From Halichondria panicea (lineage: Eukaryota; Porifera; Demospongiae; Suberitida; Halichondriidae): a DNA stretch of 64,000 bases. Position 1 is the first letter of the stretch; every line of letters begins with the position of its first letter. A model generated the notes under the pieces. The model was not told the origin of the DNA and searched no databases. It was given only the letters and a program-made list of their open reading frames with translations. The DNA is taken from contig NC_087385.1 in assembly GCF_963675165.1 (NCBI RefSeq), forward strand, positions 82,501 through 146,500, read 5' to 3'. Position numbers and translations under genes: made by a program. Below are positions 49,658 to 61,470 of this stretch, one piece after another.

Positions 49658-52159
49658 ATGGCAGACATCATCAGTGAACAGACCTTTGTAGAACAGCTAA
49701 AAGAGTTTGAGCTACCTAATGTGGAGTTCACTGGAGAGAAGCTCCGCGGAGGCAGTGGTTCTTATGGTTACGTTGAAGTTGTCCTGATAGCAGGAACACG
49801 TTGTGCAGCAAAGTTCTCTCATCAAGTCTTTGAAGAGTATCAATGGAAAACATCTCCAGCGGACTATTTCAGAAAAGAATGCACTCTCATGAGCCAGCTC
49901 AGGCATCCACACATTGTCCAGTTCCTGGGTGTCTGCTGCCACCACCAAGAGGCCATGTTACCTGCAATAGTCATGGAGCTACTCATGACCTGCCTGCACA
50001 ACTACCTAGAAGTAGCAAAGACAGCATCTCTCCCTATAGCCATCAAGCATAACATACTCCTGGGTGTCTCCAAAGGCCTGGTGTACCTGCACAGCATGGA
50101 TATTGTCCATCGCGATCTCACTGCTAGGAACATTCTTTTATCAGATTCCCTCACCCCCAAGATCGCAGACTTGGGTATGGCGCGCCTGCAAGCTGGTAGA
50201 GAAGCTGCTACTATGACCAATACCCCAGGCAATGCCAATTACATGCCACCAGAGGCTAAGGACAATGACATCACTCGCTACGGGAAACCAATCGATTGCT
50301 TTTCAATAGGTCATCTCATTCTCTTCACTATCATTCAAGTATTTCCTATTGTGTTGGGTTCAACTTACTTCAACGAAACAACTGGTCTTCTGATGGCCCG
50401 TACTGAAATAGAACGACGTGAACAAGGCTTCAAAATAACCAGGGAAATAGTTGGCCTTGACCACCCCCTTGTCCTGCTAGCCTGTGACTGTCTGGCAGTT
50501 AGGCCAAGTCTGCGACCAACAGCACCTCAAATTATGCAGAAACTTCAGACAATGTCAATCATCCCGTATCGAAGTTGGGAACTGACAAAACACGAAATGA
50601 TGCAGGTTGTGATCAAGCATGAAGATACCATTCACAAGTTGCAGGACAAATTGGCTTCGAAGCAGACAGTGACTGAGCAAAACACAGCGGCACAAGAAGA
50701 GCCTGTATTGAGTGAACTCTACCAACAAGCACAGGTATTGGGTATCAGTATTCAACCAACAATAGTTACTAATTTAACCTATATTCTATATCTACTGCAG
50801 GCTGATGACCAACTGTCGGAAGGTTTGTACGTCAATGTCCCACAATCACCAACCACACTGCAGTGGAGCTCTGATGAGTCAGAATATGATTATGTCAACG
50901 ATATGCAGCCATCACCTGGTTGCAAACAAAACACTCCCAAACAGCATGCCAAAAGCTTTCCTCGATTACTACTACATGATGATGACCGAACATTGAAACG
51001 TCCGTACATCAATGTCCCACAATCACCAACCATACTGCAGAGCTCTGATGAGTCAGAAGATGATTATGTGAACGATATGCATTTGAAAAAGCCATCACCT
51101 GGTTGCAAGCAAAACACTCCCAAACAGCATGCCAAAAGCTTTCCTCGATTACTACTACATGATGATGACCGAACATTGAAACGCCCGTACGTCAATGTCC
51201 CACAATCACCAACCACACTGCAGAGCTCTGATGAGTCAGAATATGATTATGTAAACGATATGCATTTGAAAAAGCCATCACCTGGTTGCAAACAATTGCA
51301 AAACACTCCCAAACAGCATGCCAAAAGCTTTCCTCGATTACTACTACATGATGATGGCCAACTGTTGGAAGGTTCGTACGTTAATGTCCCACAATCACCA
51401 ACCATACTGCAGTGGAGCTCTGATGAGTCGGAAGATGATTATGTCAACCAGCCGATGTATATGCACCAGTCATCACCTGATTGCGAGCAAGACACTCGCA
51501 AACAGCATGCCAATACCCTTCCCCAGTACGTGAACGTCCAATCACCAAAACTAGATGTGGATTACGATGAAGTACCCCCAAAATTCCAATTTTTTTCGGA
51601 GTCTCCTAAAGCTAAGAAGCCGTTAGCCTTGCCTCGGCGCACTCGGGAAAATCCAGTAGCCATTGCTCTTAACAACAGCACAACAAAGAGCCCACTAGTC
51701 AGTAGACTATACCGCAAACAAGTACCACCATCTCACAACAATCAGTCAATGGCAAAAAGGAAAATCGAATGTAAAAGGCAGTCATCACTGTCCTCTCTAG
51801 TGACCTTCCCCAACTCTCCCGTTCTCTCTCCTCACAAGACAACCTTCCAATATGGGTACCGATCAAGGGTGAGCGCTATGACTGGACTAGAGAGCCCTAA
51901 ACTCACACGGACTAAATCCTTGCAAAATATAGAAGCACCTCAGAACAAAAATCCTGAACCATGGGCTGAAGTAGTTGCGACACCAGTGACCAACAAAGAA
52001 AGTCGCTCTTTTAAGGGTGAACGGTTCCGCAAGAGATCACTCAGTGCAGATGCAGTGCTTGGATCGTGGACTTGTAGGCACTGCGGCAAAAAACTGAAAT
52101 TTGTGTCTGGAACTGTGTGTTACGTATGTTGTACTGCACACACATTAAATTTTAGTTAG
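49658..52159 (+). CDS. Tandem-array protein kinase 4 with expanded YVNV tail and zinc finger
   Basis: Exons 49658-50734 and 50801-52159 (811 aa) by analogy with kinase 3. The 66-bp intron has no stop and is a multiple of three, so the unspliced message is also open and would add 22 residues. Kinase domain nearly identical to kinase 3 (GGSGSYGYV, CAAK, HRDLTARN, DLG, MPPEA). The tail has four full repeats (YVNV, YINV, YVNV, YVNV, each followed by DYVND or DYVNQ) and an extra QYVNVQSP, giving nine YxN motifs against six in kinase 3, plus DYDEVPP. The end is a Cys4 finger (WTCRHC ... VCYVC), with a longer loop than in kinase 3. The start was chosen at the ATG matching kinase 3; an upstream in-frame ATG could add 15 residues. 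Confidence 0.88.
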   Translation: MADIISEQTFVEQLKEFELPNVEFTGEKLRGGSGSYGYVEVVLIAGTRCAAKFSHQVFEEYQWKTSPADYFRKECTLMSQLRHPHIVQFLGVCCHHQEAMLPAIVMELLMTCLHNYLEVAKTASLPIAIKHNILLGVSKGLVYLHSMDIVHRDLTARNILLSDSLTPKIADLGMARLQAGREAATMTNTPGNANYMPPEAKDNDITRYGKPIDCFSIGHLILFTIIQVFPIVLGSTYFNETTGLLMARTEIERREQGFKITREIVGLDHPLVLLACDCLAVRPSLRPTAPQIMQKLQTMSIIPYRSWELTKHEMMQVVIKHEDTIHKLQDKLASKQTVTEQNTAAQEEPVLSELYQQAQVLGISIQPTIVTNLTYILYLLQADDQLSEGLYVNVPQSPTTLQWSSDESEYDYVNDMQPSPGCKQNTPKQHAKSFPRLLLHDDDRTLKRPYINVPQSPTILQSSDESEDDYVNDMHLKKPSPGCKQNTPKQHAKSFPRLLLHDDDRTLKRPYVNVPQSPTTLQSSDESEYDYVNDMHLKKPSPGCKQLQNTPKQHAKSFPRLLLHDDGQLLEGSYVNVPQSPTILQWSSDESEDDYVNQPMYMHQSSPDCEQDTRKQHANTLPQYVNVQSPKLDVDYDEVPPKFQFFSESPKAKKPLALPRRTRENPVAIALNNSTTKSPLVSRLYRKQVPPSHNNQSMAKRKIECKRQSSLSSLVTFPNSPVLSPHKTTFQYGYRSRVSAMTGLESPKLTRTKSLQNIEAPQNKNPEPWAEVVATPVTNKESRSFKGERFRKRSLSADAVLGSWTCRHCGKKLKFVSGTVCYVCCTAHTLNFS

Positions 52160-52282
52160 TTTACTATTCGTGTATTTTATAGAACCGTAATTTTTATCCA
52201 TTGAACTTTAATTTCAAAAATACAAAACTGTTTATTATCACAAAACCACAAAATGTAAACTTGCGTACACAATCAGTCTAAA

Positions 52283-52718
52283 CTACGTAACAGTTGCATG
52301 TTCATTAACAAGTTCTCCTGGACTTGACGACCTCTGACCTCCAAGAGGGGGTGGGGTGGCAGACAGTGAGGCCGATGAGCTGGTGAAGTAGTCTCTAGTC
52401 CGGAACACTCTAGGGGGCTGCCAGGTGGGCGTGGGCTCAGGCTTACTACGTCTCTGAGAGGGGTACAATACATGACAATGGGTGATAGTATTGCGTAGTT
52501 TGACCTATCCTTAATATGACTATTCTCATGAATCAATGTCAGACATACAATGTACACTAACATTTTCAACAATGTATAACTATGACAATAGCTGTAGAAT
52601 CAGTGACTTACAAAAGCTGAGAACATCTTTCTCAGTTTGCTTGGGTCCAATTCTTTCTCTGCCTTAGAAATGGCTTCCTCCATCTGGTCGACATTATGAC
52701 CCACCAAGCTCACAAAGG

Positions 52719-52813
<95 letters not shown>

Positions 52814-53890
52814 ATGATGTGTGGATGTGTGTGTGTGTGTGTGTGTGTGGATGATGTGTGGATGTGTGTGTGTGTGTGTGGATGATGTGTGGATGTGTGT
52901 GTGTGTGTGTGTGCGCGTGTGTGTGGGTGTGCGTGGGTGTGTGTGTGTGTGCAGATGTGTGTGTGCGGGTGTGTATGTGTGTGTGGGTGTGTGCATGATG
53001 CCATTGTACCTAGCTAGTATTAGCAAGTTAGAAGACAAACTAATTACAGTGGGCTGCCAGGAAGCTACTAGTACACTGTACATGTACACACAGTGTGCAT
53101 ATCCACACACACACTCTGCTATTCTGTTAGGAATATCTTAAGCCTTAAATACTGTCAAAGATGTGGCTATTCTCAGTCACACAAACTTGCTTCGTTTACT
53201 ATATAAAACAGGCCTCCTCAGAAGTGGCTACTCTTGCCTACTATCCTATTTTATCCTCCCACTGTCCACCTCACCTCCACTTGGTCTATTCTGGTGTACA
53301 GGGTTTTGAGTTGCTCGCTGTTGTCATGGAGATGACGCATCTTGTCCGAGGTGCTGGAGATGTTAGTATGCATGTGAGCCAACTGCGCTTTGAACTCTTC
53401 CACACGAAACACAACATTCTCAATACGTTCGTCCAATTGCTGCGTCTGTGAGTGTGGTGTGGGTGTATGTGAGGGGTGTGGGTGTGTGGGTACATGAGGT
53501 GTTGTGGAGATATAATGTACTTTCTACAATTCTTAGCATTGAACTGGTAAACTTGTGCGTGTGTGTGCATTTCACGTACATCCTGCTTGCTGTTGATGAC
53601 AAGATAGCTAGCATAGTCCTCAGCCATTTTTTTTAGATCCACTCCTTCTTCCTCCTCTCCCCCTGAGTCTACACCACCATCCTCTGTATATAGAGTGAGG
53701 ATGATATGAGGGGGGAGTGGCACACACACACACACACACTTGTCTCACCATCTCCTGACATGTCTCTCTCCTCCTCTGTCTCGGGGGCGGATGCAGGGGG
53801 GCTAGTGGTGGCAGCTGGTGGCTCTGATGTGTCCATAGTCTCCTCTCCGTCGCTGTGAGGCACCTCACTCTGTTCACTAGGGTCAGCCAT
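52283..53890 (-). CDS. BLOC1S4: BLOC-1 complex subunit 4 (cappuccino)
   Basis: Five exons in transcript order: 53890-53749, 53683-53580, 53445-53275, 52719-52612, 52453-52283; 231 aa. The N-terminus is acidic and disordered, as in the family. The core is helical: [60 protein letters not shown]. The C-terminal [10 protein letters not shown] matches human FRTEDYF. BLOC-1 sorts cargo to lysosome-related organelles. TTTATT (52231-52236) is AATAAA on the minus strand, 47 bp after the stop. The gene converges with kinase 4, with only 123 bp between stop codons. The intron before the fourth exon is a GT/CA repeat up to its splice site. Confidence 0.92.
52721..52990. repeat. (GT)n microsatellite and GT-rich repeats in BLOC1S4 intron
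   Basis: About 46 uninterrupted GT units (52,721-52,812) are followed by GTGGATGATGTGTGGAT repeats. On the minus strand the CA run ends directly in the acceptor of the exon starting at 52719. Histidine/threonine-rich frames seen here are artefacts. Confidence 0.95.
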
Positions 53891-54115
53891 GATCAAAGCC
53901 AGTCACAAGACGCGGCCAAACCTCGAAAAACGAGGGCAATATCTGCGACTAATTTTCGAGGCATGAGCTAAGTCAATCCATAAAGTAGCAAGGTTGATGA
54001 GATGTATAGCAGAGATCAGAGATGTACAGTAACATAACAAATGTAGTGGTATAATGAATATAAAAACAAGTGACACCAATAGTGATTGAGACAATACAGA
54101 CAGACACAGAGGGAG

Positions 54116-55072
54116 TCAAGTCTTAGCCTCCCCAGTCACTGGAATGGCCGCTAGCTCTGATCTCATGCACAGGAACTCCCCCACCACCACTGTGATCACT
54201 AGTGAGGCGGTGTTGGTGATCCACCAGGCCCACGAGTGAGGGAGGCCTCCGTACAACACTGAGAGGAGGAGGTGGAGCAGGTACACTGTGATACTGAAGT
54301 CAAGGCACTGCAAGGAAGAGGGGCAATGAATGATGGAGGGGCTGTATTGTCAATACCTACCAGTTTTGCTCTCCTCACAATCCACCACATTGCCAGTGCA
54401 CTGTACAGGGAGAGGACAGTAAAGTCTCACACATTAGCCACAACAATGTTTGACTGCAAATTAGGAAAGCTTGTTTGGTAATCTTTGCCCACCCCAATAC
54501 CTGTCTAGAAACACACACACACAATACTGGAACTACATTACCTTAATTTACTTACGTAGAGAATGCATTAAGAGCGACTGCCCCCATCACCAACCAGCCA
54601 TCATGAGGCCCCTCAAACTCCTGCACATTTAAACATTACATCATTATTACATCATCACCTACATATTGGGAGTATACGTACACAAGAGAGGCTGTGTATA
54701 ATGAACTGTGTGAGCTGTTACTACCACATGACCCAAGGCTTAGAGACGGTGGCCCTGAGAGTGTCACAGACTGTCATAATGACAGTACGTTACTATAGCA
54801 CCAGGTGGTGTGGGTGAGGGACACACACGTCCATCACCACACGATGAAGATACCCACAGTGCAAGCGTACTATTGTTCTAATACAGTGTGGGTGTGTGGG
54901 TGTGGCTTACTTTGTAGTCGAATAGTTGGTCTACAGAAAGTTGTATGCCTGCTATCATGTCTGCCAGGACCAGCCACAAACCCATAGTCACATAGAAACA
55001 GCACTGGAGGGCCAGAATCTGACTGCCTACCAGGAGTGGGTCAAATATGTTCGATCTGAAACCCATTGCCAT
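54116..55072 (-). CDS. SYS1: SYS1 Golgi trafficking membrane protein
   Basis: Four exons: 55072-54911, 54620-54556, 54400-54361, 54307-54116; 152 aa (human 156). Four hydrophobic segments: ILALQCCFYVTMGLWLVLAD; VMGAVALNAFSTALAMWWIV; ITVYLLHLLLSVLYG; ITNTASLVITVVVGEFLCM. Family landmarks: FRSNIFDPLL at the start, QLFDYK, then CLDFSITV and GEFLCMRSELAAIP near the end. SYS1 recruits ARFRP1 to the trans-Golgi and supports vesicle tethering. It shares a 157-bp divergent promoter with TOP3B. BLOC1S4 starts 226 bp after its stop, on the same strand. Confidence 0.94.
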
Positions 55073-55229
55073 CGCTGAGCTGAGAACTTCACTTCTTTTG
55101 TTGATTTGTCTTTTGTCTTCACTGAAACGGCTGACTAATTAAAAACCAGTAATGTGTTTGTTTCACCGACCACCATTACCTAGTAGGCTAGTTTACTTAG
55201 ACGACCTTTCCCCTACTTTCTTTGTTAAG
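55073..55229. promoter_or_regulatory. Divergent promoter region, SYS1 / TOP3B
   Basis: Only 157 bp separate the two start codons. AT-rich with no TATA box at a standard position. Confidence 0.55.
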
Positions 55230-58200
55230 ATGAGCTCTGTACTGATGGTGGCTGAGAAGCCTTCGTTGGCGCGATCACTGGCAGAGATATTGTCCAAGAA
55301 GTCCTGCAATCGGAGGAAGACCATGTGCAGTGCATGTGACGTGTATGAGTGGACTGGACACTTTCCTGCCCTCAGAGGAGCCGCTAGGTTCAAGATGACG
55401 TCTGTGTGTGGTCATGTGATGGGTCTTGACTTCCCGGCAAAGTACAACCGATGGGATCAAGTCGATCCAGTGAGCGCACACTTACGTACTTAATAAAATC
55501 ACACACACACACACACACACATGCCCACACATGTCACAGATTGAATTATTTGATGTGGAGACTGAGAAGAAGGAATCCATCCCTAACCTCAGAATGAGAG
55601 ATTTCCTTCGCAGTGAGGTACGTGGTACACCCACACACTCCTCACACCTCACACACGCCCACACACACACAGGGACAGGGAGTGGACTCTCTGGTCCTGT
55701 GGTTGGACTGTGACAAGGAAGGGGAGAACATATGCTTCGAGGTAACCATAGTAACTATAGAGCAAGCTGTGGCATGCCCTGTACTTTTACTGTATAACTT
55801 CATATTCTCATTGCCTAGGTGATTGACGAGGTGAAGCCTGTAATGAGGAGGGGCCTACCTGACTCCCAGGTGAGAGAGTGACGAGAGTATTAGCTGGAGA
55901 CACTATGCCATTCAATGTACGAGGCAAATTTAGTTAATGGCGATTTTAATTGGAGGATCATGCTGCATCATGTGCGATATCATTATGTACTAATCTTGTA
56001 GACATTTAATTTGCAGCATTTGATATCATTATTCTACTATTCTCCTCACTGCAGGTGATATGGAGGGCAAAGTTCTCTGCCATCACAGAAGGTGCCATCT
56101 CTCAGGCATTCAACTCTCTGGGCAGCCCTAACTGGGACCAAGCACGCTCAGTGGATGGACGTATGGAACTGGACCTGAGGGTCGGCTGTGCATTCACAAG
56201 GTTCCAAACCAAAGCTTTCCAGGTGAACATCACGATCAGCATGATATCACGATCAGCATGATATCAAAGATGCAAATTTGTGTAGAATTGAGATTTAGAA
56301 TTTAAATAGCCACCGTTTAGAACATGCTGATTACATCACCCCGCCCCCACACACACACATGCTGGTTACATCACCCCCCCCACACACACACATGCTGATT
56401 ACATCACCCCGCCCCCACACACACACATGCTGGTTACATCACCCCCCCCCACACACACACATGCTGGTTACATCACCCCCCCCACATGCTGATTACATCA
56501 CCCCCCCCCACACAGAACATGCTGATTACATCACCCCGCCCCCACACACAGTCATCACCCCCCCCACACACACACACATGCTGGTTACATCACCCCTCCC
56601 CACACACACATGCTGATTACATCACCCCCCCCCACACACACACACATGCTGGTTACATCACCCCGCCCCCACACACAGTCATCACCCCCCCACACACACA
56701 CACATGCTGGTTACATCACCCCCCCCCCACACACACACACACATGCTGGTTACATCACCCCCCCCCACACACACATGCTGATTACATCACCCCCCCCCCC
56801 CACACACAGTCCAAGTACACAGGCCTGAACAACAGTGTGATATCATACGGGCCATGTCAGACACCCACTCTGGGGTTCTGTGTACAGAGGCACGATGAGA
56901 TCATGGCATTCAAGTCTGAGAAGTACTGGAAACTGTCCCTCAAAGTGAGCTAGTTCATTGTCATCAGTCGGGGCCAAATGTTCCATAAAGTAGCTCCAGA
57001 GGTTGTTTTTTTAAAGAATCAGGCCTGTTTTCAGAGCTACCGTAGAGCGGGTTATTTTTATGATGGACATTTTCTCAGAAAATTAGTAATCATTAATGCT
57101 CAGTACAATCTATGTCACTCCCAGGTGAAGCATGGCTCGGCTGTGGTGACTCTGGATTGGTCAGCGGATGGAGTGTTTGATCATGAGGTTGGCCACCTCC
57201 TCCTGAGTCTAGTGCGAGACCACACCCACGCCCTGGTAGTGGGCGTGGCTGAGAAACCTCGTTCCAAGGCCCCGCCCATTGCCCTCAATACTGTAGAGCT
57301 GCTCCGAGTGGCGTCGTCACGGTTACACATCGGACCCAAGTCCACTATGGACATGGCAGAGCGACTATACATTGAGGTGAACCCTATCATACATTAACCC
57401 CTTGTAACCCTGTGTACGCATTAACCCCTTGTAACCCCACACATATAGGGCTTCATCAGCTACCCTCGTACGGAGACCACTTCTTATCCCGAGGGTTTTG
57501 ATTTCCAGACCATTCTGAACGATCTCAAGAGGCACACTGAGTTTGCAGAGTACACCTCCTCCCTCCTCAGCATAGGGGTAAAAGTACCAAGGTACAAAGG
57601 TCATGTTGGTCATGTGTGCTTGGTGTTTGACCTTTGCCCCCTCCCAGCTCAGGGCGTGATGTTGGGGACCACCCCCCCATCACTCCAATGAGGAGTGCTA
57701 CCCGAGCACAAATGAGGGATTCTGATTGGAGGCTTTATGATTACATTACACGACACTTCCTAGCCACTGTGAGTGCATGTGTGTGTAAACATGTGTACTC
57801 AGTACATATTGCTAATAATGTAAGTGATTCAATAGCTCTCAGAATTACCAATATTTAACACGGGAGGGTTGAAACAGCCATAACTTTCCTACCGTTGATC
57901 CGATGTCAAAAATATTAGGATTTTCTGGAAGCTTAGAAAAATACCTTTCAAATGATGTGTTTCAACACAACATTTTGTTGGGACCATAATTTGTCATTTT
58001 TCGGCCTTTGACCATGGGCTATTATTCATGGTACGACCAAATTGGCAAATACTTTTATCTCAAGTTTGATGACATCATTTGAAAGGTCTCTTTCTAAGCA
58101 TTCAGAAAATCATAAAATTGTTGACATTGGATCAACGGTACTAAAGTTATGGCAGCTGAAAGAGCCCAAGATTGAGATTATGAGGGTGATTGTTTGAATA

Positions 58201-61200
58201 TCTTTCAACAGCCATAACTTTAGTACCGTTGATCCAACGTCAAAAATGTTATGATTTTCTGAAAGCTTAGAAAAATACCTTTCAAATAAAGTGTTTCAAT
58301 CCAAAATTTTGTCGGTGCCCTAATTTGCCATTTTCGACCTTGGACCATGGATAATAATCCATGGTGTGGACAAATAATTGGCAAATGGCTCAAATATGAA
58401 CTTTGATGGCTCATTTGAAAGGTCTCTTTCTAAGCTTTCAGAAAATCGTAAAATTGTTGAAATTGGATCCATTGAATTCAAGTTATGGCAGTGAGAGAGT
58501 TCCTAAACCATTGATTAAACGGGAGGGGGGTAGCCTTGCGTTTGTTTCTAGAATACAGCTGTTTTGGCAGCTATCTTTGAGAGCCTGTAATTTGTAATAA
58601 TGCATTCAATAGCTCTCAGAATTACCTTTCCAGCAAAATTCAGGATTTAACCATCCGTGCATACAGTGTGAGTTTGTCTGTTGCCTTCCCCCAGCTCTCT
58701 CCTGACTGCAAGTACAAGCAGACACAAGTGGACTTTGCCCTCGGACGTGAGGCATTCTCCTGGTCTGGTTTAACCCCTGTGTCACCAGGTTACACGGCCA
58801 TCTACAGCTGGCATGCCATAGAGAGTTCGGAATCCACAGTCAAGTTTGAGAAAGGGCAGTGCTTGGAAGTAGCTCAGGTGATATTATTATGACCCTTTAG
58901 AATACATTTGAAAACTTTCCTGGGCTTCAAGTGTACCTGTCTTATTGTATTAATTTTATGCTGTACATTAGGTATCTTTTTGTAGCTCTTTACTAGTGTT
59001 ACAATATAACTATTGTGTGTGCTTAGATTAGTGAGTGGGTCGAATCAATTCTGTTTTCGGAGCTATAATTATTCGAGAGGCCATAACTTGTGTTGTGAAC
59101 GTCGATTTCACTGTTTTATAGTGTTGCAAGTTTTAGGGTGTGGTGATTTTTTACATACAAATTTATGTGGAGCAACTATTTTACTATTATAGTGTTCATG
59201 TCGTGTGTGTGTGTTGCTCCCCCTCAGCTGAAGCTGGCGGAGCACCAGACCACACCCCCTGGTTACCTCACTGAGAGTGAGCTCATCTCACTCATGGAGA
59301 AGCACGCCATTGGAACAGTGAGTGGGCAGGACTGGGGACTGAGTGGGCGGGACTGGCGTGTGTTCATTTATGTACTAACATGTTGGTACGCATTTTATGC
59401 TTGGTTAGTACTAGCGTTGTAAATCACCGGTTTTGATTTATTTATTACATCATAATTATTTTATGATAGACCTCCCGATAGAGCTGCAGGCATGTTTTAC
59501 CGTTACCTTCTGAACACAAGTTATGGCCGATTATTATAGTTCACATGATACAGTGATCAGTACATCTACAATGACCTATGACCTATGACCTATGACCTAT
59601 GTGCTCTACAGGATGCCAGTATTGCTGTACACATTGAGAACATCACCACACGTAACTATGTCCATGTGGACAGTGGGCGGAGACTCATCCCCACTAAGCT
59701 AGGTATTGTCCTAGTCCACGGATACCAGAAGATTGACCCTGAGTTAGTACTGCCCACCATACGAGCGGCTGTGGAGGAACAACTGGAGCAGATTGCACTA
59801 GGAAAGGTATAATAATTATTAGCATAGTTCCAATACTTATTTTTCAGGCACTCAAAATATTGCTACAAAGACACTTTTTGTATGAAGTGTACAGCACACA
59901 CACCTCTATCTCCTATAGCCACACCTACTACCCCCCCCCCTCTCTTGTAGGCTGATTACTCAGTGGTGGTGACTCATGCTCTGGACATCTTCAGACGAAA
60001 GTTTGCTTATTTTGAGTCGAATATTGATGCCATGGATGAGCTGTTTGAGGCATCCTTCTCCTCCGTGGCTGAGTCAGGGCGGCCCCTCTCCAAGTGTGGG
60101 CTGTGTAGGAGGTATCTCAAGTACATATCATCACGACCACAGCGCCTCTACTGTGCGCAGTGTGATCAGACGTATAGTTTACCTCAGGGGGGAAGCATCA
60201 AGTTGTACAAGGTGTGTGTGTGGGTGGGATCTGTTTGTGAGGGTGTGAGTGTTGTGTGTGGGTGTGAGAGGAGTGTAGTGTGTGATGGTGTGTGTTGTAT
60301 GCAGGAGATCAAGTGTCCGCTGGATGAGTTTGAACTGCTACTATTCACTTCTGTCAATGGGAGAAAGGTTTGAACATACACACATACTTTCAGAACTTAC
60401 ATTTTAATTTTATCATAATTTAATACTGCCCCCCCCACACACCGCACACCCACGCACACCCACACACACAGTCGTACCTTGTGTGTCCCTACTGCTACAA
60501 TGAGCCACCATTCAAGGCTGTGAGTGGAGGGATGAGTTGCAGTGTGTGTCCTCACGAGAGCTGCCCTCATGCTAAGCCACAGCACAGAGTGGAGAGATGC
60601 TCCGAGTGTGAGAATGGAGTGCTAGTGCTGGAGCCTCACTGGCAAACTGGGGGAACACCAAAGTGGAAGATCTCTTGCAACAGCAGCAAGTAAGAGAATA
60701 ATAATTATATTACAGTGTTGAAATGTTGTAGCCAGTCAGTCTATTAAAATTTTATTGGAGTTTGCATGTACAGCATTTTTAGTTAAACAATGTGTATTTT
60801 CTCACTCTAAGTTTAGAGCATTTTCCATGATGTTAGAGAGTGTCCTGATAGTGTTCCTCTGTGTGTGTGCAGGTGTAAGGAAGTGTATGTGTGCTTTGCT
60901 GGCAGTACTGATGTCTCCAGCTCCCCTGAAGTGTGTCCTCACTGTGACTCCAACCTCCTCTCTGTAGACCTCACCAAGGTGAACCATCATAGCTCACCAG
61001 TTATATGTACGTAGCAGGCCTGTGTTTTCTCAATGCTACCCCCCCCACACACACGCACACATTATAGCCCCTCCCCTCACACACACGCACATACACACAT
61101 TATAGTCCCTCCCCCCTCACACACACGCACATACATTATAGCCCCTCATAGCTCAGGGTCTAGAGCAGCCAGTTGCTTTCTGTACTTAACAGCGAGACGT

Positions 61201-61254
61201 AGCATGTAATCTCATCATGAAATGAATGTGTTTTCTCAATGCTACCCCCCCCCC

Positions 61255-61295
<41 letters not shown>

Positions 61296-61470
61296 ACAGG
61301 TGCCTAATCTCCCTGAGGCTGAGGGCAAGCACACTGGCTGCTGGCAATGTGACCCACTACTCTCTGAACTGGTGACACCATTTGATGCTCGTACTGATAG
61401 ACCACGCCCCCGGCACACTGGAGGGAGGCGTGGCAGGGGACGAAGGGGGAGGGACAGGGGACGAAGATAA
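55230..61470 (+). CDS. TOP3B: DNA topoisomerase 3-beta
   Basis: Seventeen exons: 55230-55469, 55540-55617, 55673-55741, 55819-55869, 56055-56222, 56810-56944, 57125-57376, 57449-57591, 57658-57778, 58695-58877, 59228-59317, 59612-59806, 59951-60211, 60305-60367, 60472-60689, 60873-60978, 61300-61470. They total 847 aa in phase (human 862). Type IA enzyme acting on single-stranded DNA and, in animals, RNA. Toprim domain: [21 protein letters not shown]. The active-site Tyr is residue 336 in [10 protein letters not shown], the same number as in human. The C-terminal part has several CxxC zinc-binding pairs (KCGLC, YCAQC, CPYC, CVC, CPHC, CWQC) and ends in an Arg/Gly-rich tail ([16 protein letters not shown]), the likely RNA-binding RGG box. 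The tail-to-tail neighbour is GAS8. Confidence 0.96.
56323..56808. repeat. About 37-bp minisatellite, 11 or more copies, ending at an acceptor
   Basis: Units of CATGCTGATTACATCACCCC, then C runs and (CA)n, fill the TOP3B intron before exon 56810-56944. Two units contain CACACAGTCATCACC, similar to the true junction CACACAG/TCCAAG, so the array partly copies the acceptor. Confidence 0.85.
57878..58152. mobile_element. Fold-back MITE-like element, copy 2
   Basis: Left arm CCATAACTTTCCTACCGTTG and right arm CAACGGTACTAAAGTTATGG are inverted, and inner sections (TTTTCTGGAAGCTTAG, CATTTGAAAGGTCTC) also pair. In TOP3B intron 57779-58694. Confidence 0.75.
58212..58498. mobile_element. Fold-back MITE-like element, copy 3
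   Basis: Second member in the same TOP3B intron, 60 bp after copy 2 and in the same orientation: CCATAACTTTAGTACCGTTG ... TTCAAGTTATGG, centre GGACCATGGATAATAATCCA. CAGCTGTTTTGGCAGCTAT follows it (58,558) and also follows copy 1 (about 4,760), so the true element may be longer. Confidence 0.75.
61020..61298. repeat. C/CA-rich repeats ending at the last TOP3B acceptor
   Basis: Three diverged units with CACACACGCACATACA and TTATAGCCCCTC (61,035-61,145) and a C-run plus (CA)n (61,245-61,292) that leads into GTACAG, the acceptor of exon 61300-61470. Confidence 0.8.

Noticed and set aside
52600-53141. His/Thr-rich frames on the minus strand and Val/Cys-rich frame on the plus strand
   Set aside because: Translation of GT/CA repeats in the BLOC1S4 intron; only the first 36 codons at 52612-52719 are exon.
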